DNA from: Acheta domesticus
Taxonomy: Eukaryota > Arthropoda > Insecta > Orthoptera > Gryllidae
Assembly (NCBI GenBank): GCA_031308135.1
Contig: JAHLJT010009419.1
Span: 65,182,723-65,246,722 of the forward strand
Direction: 5' to 3'
DNA length: 64,000 bases
The notes under the pieces are model-generated. The model was not told the DNA's origin. It saw nothing but the letters and a program-made list of their open reading frames with translations, and made no database searches. A program made the translations under genes and the position numbers. The first letter of the stretch is position 1. Each line of letters starts with the position of its first letter. Shown here piece by piece: positions 56,709 through 64,000 of this stretch.

Positions 56709-56960
56709 ATGTCACGAGTCCTTTAAATGGGTCTTTAACGACGAAGCCGGAAAGGTAACTGCAAGGCGGAGCGATAGCGAGGCCAAGTAGTTAACCTGAG
56801 AGCGTAGGCTTCCGCGGCCGGAGTTAGTACTTACTTGGCTGTCCGGGAGATGCCGCGTCCAAGGCACAGGTGCCAACGTTTCGGCCGCCATGCTGCGACC
56901 CTCCACAGGGCGACGTAATGCGCTGAGATGGAGTTAATCTTTCGGCTGAGTCCTTAAAGA
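56709..56960. repeat. GC-rich interspersed repeat, copy 2 (transposon fragment)
   Basis: This GC-rich segment includes gccaacgtttcggccgcca and matches the 46.4 kb copy in the opposite orientation. The ends carry cgagtcctttaaa-type and gagtccttaaagac phrases that look like facing terminal motifs. An ORF on the minus strand (56712-56906) is open across it but is probably transposon-derived. Confidence 0.5.
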
Positions 56961-56999
56961 CTAATAGAGGACGAGTTACATAAATGTTTTTTGTTATTT

Positions 57000-57830
57000 C
57001 TAATTTTTATAGTTATTCAAAATAAACATTTATCACTTTCATGAGTTAAGAATAAATAGTCATTACTCTTTATTTTCTGTAGGAAGGGTTGGTGGTACTG
57101 GATGATTTGTTTGTGATCAAACAATTGAATGCTTTTTCTGGTAATGCTTGAATATTTGAAGAAAAAGTCTAAAGGTTACAAGCCTAAAACATCAGAACAG
57201 CAAGTACCTAAGTTCTTACAAGCGGCTGACGATCACATGTACCTTCCTTTGAAGGCCATTCTTGTTTTTGGAGTATTTGGTGCTTGCCTTGGATAAGAAT
57301 TCGCAGATTTGTCCATGAACAATTTACAAGAGAAATAAACATTCTAGCGGGTACATATTCCTCTGAGAATTGTTTACGTTTATTCCAAAAATTGTGTTTT
57401 GTGTCAACGTCAACGTTTATCCTAAGATTTATGAGCACTGATAAAACCTAAACCCGATAGTCCGCTTAAATATGTTTAATGGACTCTCGAGCATTTTAAT
57501 GGCCGTTGCTATGGATGCGCTCTTAAAGCGTTGTTTAGATGGTTGGTTGCTAAGTGGTTAAGTGCGTGTTTACCAACATAAATAACAAAAAGAACATTTT
57601 TTGGAAGAAAATTATTGCAAAGTTGAGTGATTTCTACACAATTAGCCATCTTTATGTCAATTACAATTAATACAATTACAATTACAAATTTTACAATTAT
57701 ATTAGCTGTTATTACGATGTTTTACGAGGGTGTTTTATCAATTTAATATTTTTTTAAACATAAACATGGCTACGAAACGTGTTGCTATAGGCTCTCCAAT
57801 GTGAGAATGAAGTAGATCTAAACAAACGTG
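57000..57830. other. AT-rich stretch without recognisable genes
   Basis: The ORF at 57208-57438 has no motif. A short 'acaattacaatta' run lies near 57660-57700. Confidence 0.35.
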
Positions 57831-57844
57831 TATGTATTCCTCCG

Positions 57845-58025
57845 CTGAAGCGCGTGGTCCGCGGACACAACTGTCATCCTCTGTAGCTGCGTCGGCTCGA
57901 AAGGTCGCGGGTTTGAATCCCGCCTCTGGCATTGATGTTTGTGTGTGTTTGTGTTATCTTTACGTGTTGTTTAGGACAGTTCCCCCTACAGTTAAAACAA
58001 TCACAGTGGTCTCTATACGACTAAG
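57845..58025 (+). mobile_element. tRNA-derived SINE, third head type
   Basis: The tRNA-like head has aaggtcgcgggtttgaatcc followed by cgcctctgg (B-box about 57910-57921). It is followed by a tRNA-unrelated body with a 'gtttgtgtgtgtttgtgtt' run. No second copy lies in the window, so the 3' end is approximate. Confidence 0.5.
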
Positions 58026-58197
58026 TAGTTAAAAAGCGACCTAAAAAAGTGGGAGAAGCTGAGAACATAGCTCGGCTGTGGCCGTACCGTGCAGGGAGAC
58101 ATACCTGAAGAGGGAAAGCCCCCAAGTGTTAGTCGGCGCCGCATCTCACGTTCTATACTAGGGTTTTTCTATTTTGCTCCTCAAGACACGTCTTCGC

Positions 58198-58292
58198 GAT
58201 GGAATATGCCACGGTATTTCGCATCTTCCTTAGTCGTGCCGCTAGATTTTGCATGATCGCGCAAGACGCGAAATGCCGTGTGATATTCCATG
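58198..58292. repeat. Inverted repeat (30-bp arms, 35-base loop)
   Basis: The left arm 58198-58227 (ggaatatgccacggtatttc core) pairs with 58263-58292 (gaaatgccgtgtgatattcc core) with about four mismatches. The transcript of either strand would form an extended stem. It could be a MITE core or a small hairpin RNA precursor. Confidence 0.65.
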
Positions 58293-58299
58293 GTGGCCA

Positions 58300-60180
58300 T
58301 AGGGGCTTCAGGGGCAGAGTTAGAAAAATCGCTCTATAGCGGAGAAGGATCCGCTCCCTCTCTGGTATATTCATGCACTCCATTCACTAATGACAAAGTA
58401 ATTGACACGAAATACTCATTTGCTGGGAAAATATGTTTCACTAAGCAATATTATGTCAAAGAAATTTATCCCATTTCATTTCAATTTCAAGACTTGAAAC
58501 AATTTTTAAATGTGAAACACAATGTTTTTTTAGTTGTTTTTGTTTCAATTTTATATTTAATTGTTGGTTCAATAAATATATATTCATTTATGTGTAGGTT
58601 GTGTTTTGGGTAATTTTTTTCCAGAATGTTCATGTTGGTAGTACTTTTCTGGTATGTACTGATTTTTAAATAAAAGACACGAGGAAGCGATGAAAATAAA
58701 TCATGCCATTACTTACTATATTTTCACTTCTTTAAAATACTTATAGAACTCTTATTGATCACCTTTATGATCATTAAAACATTAAAATTAATATTAAATT
58801 AGATGGTTATTGACCCAATTGACACTAAATAATTTCTGTTGTACTCTTTCTGTTTTAAATTGGTTTTCATCTATCCTGAAGGTGTCAGATTTCTTCCTTT
58901 AACCTTTAGCCTCTGATGTCACGGCAGTTCGACTAGTCTCATTATTACTGTTCATAATGGACTTAATATTATTTCTACTACTTACCGTTCGTGCGCTGCT
59001 CGTCCACCATTACCTACCCATAGTAAAGCTCCATGAAAAAGAAACGCCACTATAATATGAAAACATTCTCGTTTAGATGGTTTCAAAATTAAGTAAACCT
59101 ACTCAACTTTGGACTCATTTGTAACAATAGTTATTTTTCAGGATAACTTGCACAAAATGTGACAAACAATTTCACTAAATATCAGCGAATATGTACCATA
59201 CGTGATTATTCGTGAACGAATGTAAATTAATGCAGTATCACACTCAAGTTTATTGGTAAATAGTCGTACTTGTATTATATATATTTTTACTCAACTTTTA
59301 CTAATTTTGAAACAATACTAATAATAAATTTCTTCACCATCAATAATAGGATTGACAAATTTTCGAAATAGATACTGAAATGAAATATTCATCTTTTACT
59401 CTACTAAAGAATTGCCATGTGTTGTGAACTCTTTAATCATAATAGACATGAAATTTCTGCACTTATTACTCTCACTATATTCTGCCGTGTAAGGTAGATA
59501 AAATGCAAATTATTTCATTCGCTCATTTCCTTTAACAAACTCTAATAATATCATTTTAGCTGTATCCACCAGCGCATCACTTGAAAATAGTGACAGCTGT
59601 TTGTAATTGCTGCGTATAGTTCAATCTACTATTTTGCTAGGATAGTGATAATGCTTACCTGTTGATATTCAAAATTTTGATTTCTAGGGATTTAATTTAC
59701 TTGATTTGATGTTCGAACATTATTTTAGAAGCCGTGATCTATCTTTGAATGAATTTCTCTACTGTGAACTATAATTGCTTCTTTAATAAAGACCGGAATT
59801 CTAGATGTTAACTTTTTCTGAAAAATGCAAACTTTAGAAATTAATACATTTTAAAATATGACACAGAAGGCAAAAACAACTTCGTCTCAAACTCGTTTCG
59901 TTCTTTCATCTTATTTCCATTAATTATGTGAAATCGGTGCATCTGGTTCTCTTTAAATATGTTTAATATCATCGTAAATAGAAAACAAACCGACATTTTT
60001 TCATGGGTCGGCCTCCTGTTTCTTTCTATTATCTTGACGGTTAATTTGATGTGATATTTTCACGATTTCTTCCAAGAGAGCTACTCTTTAATACATAATA
60101 GTAATGTTAAGGACGAGCTACAAACATCCTTAAAAATTAACTTACTAGTACAAATGTTAAAAGTCTCGTTACTACTGCAA
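58300..60180. other. AT-rich stretch without recognisable genes
   Basis: The 107-codon ORF at 58290-58613 starts inside the inverted repeat and ends in a hydrophobic stretch, with no family match I know. Nothing else was recognised. Confidence 0.4.
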
Positions 60181-60204
60181 AGATTAGGAGAGTCGGTAAG
60201 CTGA

Positions 60205-60345
60205 CATTATCTCAGTCGTCGCTGAATCAGGATCGGAAGAAAGGGCGGCAGCTAGCGCTCCGACGGCGACGATGTGAAACACGGTTCGCTCGGATCCGTA
60301 GGACAGTACCGCCGCGCTGGTACTTGCGGACTAAGCTTCAACTAA
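60205..60345. other. GC-rich exon-like island, strand uncertain
   Basis: This is a 140-bp GC-rich patch in AT-rich DNA. On plus, an acceptor-like atctcag at 60205-60211 precedes about 49 open codons, Arg-rich, ending in a stop. On minus, an acceptor-like gcttag precedes about 49 open codons including HIVAVGALAAALSSDP, with G/C-rich third positions. I cannot choose between a coding exon on either strand and a transposon edge. Confidence 0.2.
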
Positions 60346-60349
60346 CTGA

Positions 60350-63170
60350 TACTTGTAAACAGAAATAAGATAACTATGATTTCAAAAAATTTCATGTTTT
60401 TTTTTCATTGTGTTTAATTTGTGTGATTATTGATGAGATTTACGAAATACACAGAACAGGAATGAGAAGTTACTACCATAAAATAACCTGGATACTACTA
60501 GCAAAAAGTTTTCTATAATCCTACCAAGAAGAATACATCAACCAGCACTCATTTTCCTTGTAGTTTATTTATTCTCTCTCGTTTTCTCGTGTCAAAAAGA
60601 TAAAGAAAACGTTGTTGGTATGTGTCAGAATAATATGAACGCAACGAGTCAAAATTACAAAAAGAAGTTATTATCGGATCGTGGGTGTCTTTCTCGTTTT
60701 ATTGTGTTTTATACATCACAACTCAACGAAAACTTGCGTTTCCACACTTCTACAGTTCAAGAACCTAATCAACACTTCGGTCACCACCACTACCTATTTA
60801 GCATTCTTATACAAAAATATTACATTTTTTGTAAACTTTCTATTTATATTGTTAATGTGAATTCTTGGAAGTTGACTTTTGATATATATTTGATTACATA
60901 TAAAGCTTCACTTTTTGTAGACAACTGAGGCTTTTGTTCATGTATAAGGCTATTTGTACACATCATTAATCAGTAAAAAACATCGATGTTTGGTATTTCA
61001 CGTAAATGGTAGCTAGTTGGTATGCTGATGTGTGATGTAACTTTGTATTTAATTGGTTGATGGAATGTTAGATAGATAGTATATAATTTTAGATATTGTC
61101 AATCATGTAATATAGTACTAGTTACCGATGGATGTGTAATGGTATACGTAATATTTTTCAATACTGGCATATGTACAATGTACTACTAAAGTATTACGCC
61201 TGAAGATGGTGTTAAGAAAAATCCGAAACGTTGTGAAAAGAAAGTTTTGTTCGTAGGATGACTAATGATGTGTACAAATAGCCGAATAGCTTTTTACATA
61301 AATAAAAGCCCCCCAGTTGTTCACAAAAGTTGAAGCTTTATATGGAATCAAATTTTCTATTAGTATGTTTAACATTAATTCGTGGACGTAGCAGCTCATC
61401 CATTTTCAGAACACTAGCATTTCTAAATCATCCTCTTACCTAACCTTTTTAATTCATAAATAGATCTCAAAGTCAACACTTGTCGAAATCAGTTTGAGAT
61501 TACAATGTTTGATACTGCTCATGAGGTCTAAAATATTGTGAGAATTAGTTGAATAGCATATTGAAGGTGTGTGTTGTATTCCTGATAGAGTGAATAAGTC
61601 GTATTCCTGAAGACACTTGTTCAATCTCCTTGTGAAGATTAATATTATTCTTGTTATGTATTTTAGGGCACTCAATTGCAAGACGAAGTATAATTTTTTC
61701 ACTAGGAGAACACTAATCTATTCACATCCAGTCAAATTTTCTTTCTTGAGATATTTTACATTTGAACATAGTTTCATTCAGATATTCATATATCTCAAAA
61801 TAACGTTCTTTCGTGAAAAATTGGAATTTTAAATTTTCATTGTTTTTGTGCATTAATATGTGTACTCTTCAATGCTTAAACTCTTTGCTTCTACGTTTAT
61901 TAGTTTTTTATTCATTTGTACTTTTCGGAATAAGCGCGCACCGCGTCCCAAGGCCATTTGCAGTTTAAGTACCCATTATCGCAAGAAATGAAAGAAAAAC
62001 TTGATTATTTTGTGAGAAATTTTCAAAATGCAATTTAAACTAATGTTAAGTCTCAATATCGTCACATCAAAAGAAAAATATCTTTTTGGACCAATTCTCT
62101 CTGGTACTTAGAGAACTAGGGTTGTCATAGATGACCCCTTCAGAGCTATTGAATCTTAATCTGACTTTTCTCTTCTTTGACCTCACTCGAAACTTCATAA
62201 TTCTTCTAATTTTAAAGATATATTTATGATTCATTTTTTATGTAATAGCACACAGTTAATTTTTGTGTCCAAACCTGAAATTGTTATAGAAAATGAAAAT
62301 GCACAATAATAAATTATTCTGCTAATTGTTGTTACCAGTTATTCTTAAAAGATCTAATTCAAATCCCCGCAAAGTACATAAAAGTCCCTTATGGATATTC
62401 AAATTTAGTTTAGTTGAGCACCAAAGTATAATTCAAGTAGCACTCTTAAAGAACAGTCATTAAAAAATGTTCAATTGTTCATGAGTTATGATGTTTCAAA
62501 TTAAACCCCGTTTTTTGGAAAGAAAAATTAGCATATTGGATGATTTTTTTAAAACTTTAAATAATCTAACTTTGTAATTACCTAATCCAAAGATGAATCA
62601 CACTTAAATTAAGATATATGCTACAAAGAAATATTTTAAAACTCATGTAGACCTTAATGTCTGCAAATTCAAGAACCTAGTAACAGATAATGTAATGTTA
62701 CATTGTACACTGCAATATGGACGTTCAAATTTTGGGACATTTTGGAAGTCAGTAAAATAATCAAAAGAGTATATACTGCAAAAATATTCTTTTTTCGTTT
62801 TAGGCACTGGACTTTAACCTAACTTTTTTCCCGCGGAGCTGCTATATTTCCATTTCTAAATTAAAAGAAAGGAAATGAATGTGACGTGATTGTCTAAAAC
62901 GAGAAGCAAACAATAACAAGATAATATTGTCATCAATTACATCTTTCCCGTTTGTTGGAAAGAGTGACGGTTATTAATACGATTTCCGGATTCTATTAGT
63001 GAGCGGTATGATTGAGTTTTTGTTTGGGTAGAATCTAAGGCAATCTAAGGGTAGAATGTTAAGGGGATGAAGGATAAACAAGTGGAGAACTCTTTGTTCG
63101 TTGTGGTTGACGTTCATTGAGGTTTTGGAGAGATAGGGAGCTTAAATTTGAGAAACACAAAAATTGTGTT
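60350..63170. other. AT-rich stretch without recognisable genes
   Basis: The ORFs at 60620-60928 and 61454-61832 have no motif or splice context. No RNA gene or repeat was recognised. Confidence 0.45.
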
Positions 63171-63177
63171 AAATGGT

Positions 63178-63183
63178 TTTATT
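63178..63183 (-). terminator. Candidate polyadenylation signal (AATAAA)
   Basis: Plus-strand tttatt here is AATAAA on minus, about 370 bp downstream of the stop of the 63549-63782 ORF. It would give that ORF a plausible 3' UTR. AATAAA is common by chance in AT-rich DNA. Confidence 0.25.
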
Positions 63184-63548
63184 GTACTAAACAGTACACA
63201 CACAAATAAATACATTGTTTCATTCAGACAGTATTTACACTCAGGCATCACAGCCAGACTTAAACAAAAATAAATAAAAAGAATGCTAGAATAAGCAAAC
63301 ATTGCATAATCATTGGTTTAACATTAAAACTGTAAGAAACTCTTTGAGTCTCAAAAAAAGGGGGATGGATCTTCTATGATCTTAAAGGCAACGAAGAAAC
63401 TGAACAGAAGATAAAAAAAAACTCGTGTTCCTTCTTCGTGCGCTTTTGCGGGATGCGGGTGGGTCTTCTCTTAGCCGCTCGTCTTCTGAAAAAGTCGAAG
63501 ACGGGGGCGGCAAGAGGTTGAGCGTGACCCGGGCGGATCGGATGGGTG

Positions 63549-63782
63549 CTAAGGTAGCAGTGGCGCGCGAGGTTGGGAAGTCGTCACTCCGCGGGTAAAC
63601 TCGAAGAGAGATCTGAGAGCGGTTTCTTGGGAAACGTAGCCATTATCAGATGATATTTCATAAGAATATGCGTCCCTGAGTACATCGCGGGAAGTACTAA
63701 TTTTTAGAATTGACTCGAATGTTAAAGGGTTGAGTTTCGGAAAAGCAGCTGTCAGAGCAAATAATTTGAGTGCAAATGTCAT
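63549..63782 (-). pseudogene. Possible truncated RR-1-type cuticular protein
   Basis: This is a 77-codon ORF with an in-frame stop (TAA, 63803-63801) just upstream of its ATG, so 63782 is the natural start. Residues 1-14 resemble a signal peptide. Residues about 24-58 (ESILKISTSR, then DAYSYEISSDNGYVSQETA) resemble the beginning of the Rebers-Riddiford RR-1 chitin-binding domain, whose core is Asp-x-Tyr-x-x-x-Tyr-Glu-(T/S)-x-x-Gly. The rest of the domain is absent: the ORF ends after about 20 unrelated residues. A missing exon or a broken gene would explain this, or the resemblance may be chance. Confidence 0.3.
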
Positions 63783-63799
63783 AATTGCGGATAGCGTTA

Positions 63800-64000
63800 G
63801 TTAAAAATATCTCAAAAGCTGTAAGCAAGTTTCGTCGTAGGTATTGGTGGAGTGTTGCGGTGGTATGATTGTCTACAGTTATGGTAACAGTCGGTTTTCA
63901 TTACAATAGTTGAACGGTAGTTCAGTGGCGGGAAACGCCGAGTTAAGCATTATAAATGCTTATCTACAATTGCTAGAGCTCTGGTAACAAAAAATAACGA
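63800..64000. other. Window end, nothing recognised
   Basis: AT-rich DNA upstream (minus-strand sense) of the cuticle-like ORF. No TATA box was identified with confidence. Confidence 0.3.

Noticed and set aside
57738..57932. ORF reading MPEAGFKPATFRADAATEDD
   Set aside because: It is a translated tRNA-derived SINE head, not a gene.

Overview
The window is eukaryotic, almost certainly from an insect with a large, AT-rich, repeat-loaded genome. Long stretches hold no gene. Coding capacity lies in short GC-rich exons with GT-AG borders, and relics of many transposon classes are present. An Osiris (DUF1676)-like exon and a possible RR-1 cuticle-protein ORF, both arthropod-type, support an insect. 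The species was not determined; a polyneopteran is a guess.

Layout. 0-5.3 kb: a tRNA-derived SINE split by a nested retroelement with a CGTAC target duplication, a locally duplicated ~640-bp AT-rich repeat, and a 300-bp MITE-like element. 9.4-24.9 kb: the best protein gene, on the minus strand. It has a CpG-rich 5' region (24.5-24.9 kb), a signal-peptide exon (24139-23539), a two-cysteine exon (14400-14275) and an Osiris-like Lys/Leu hydrophobic exon (10538-10288). Both introns are phase 1 and all splice phases agree, giving about 325 residues. A degenerate minisatellite touches its stop codon. Intron 1 holds a P-element/THAP transposase relic, large inverted repeats and hairpins. 29-38 kb: a 17-bp minisatellite, a decayed LINE reverse transcriptase, a 1.4-kb C-rich triplet-like tract and three SINEs. 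41-48 kb: a decayed piggyBac transposase with a long hairpin at its end, and a BEL/Pao gag relic.

53.0-56.2 kb holds the outstanding feature: twenty full-length tRNA-Lys(CTT) genes in direct tandem, 149 bp apart. Thirteen are identical to one another. Each unit carries its own Pol III T-run terminator, decayed units lie at both edges, and a six-unit segmental duplication is visible inside. 57.8-64 kb: another SINE, a hairpin, a GC-rich exon-like island and a possible truncated cuticle-protein gene.

The genes do not form a pathway. The tRNA array serves translation and the Osiris-like gene would serve secretion or cuticle formation. Most of the rest is transposon-derived or unassigned. All homology calls come from reading motifs by eye; no search was run.
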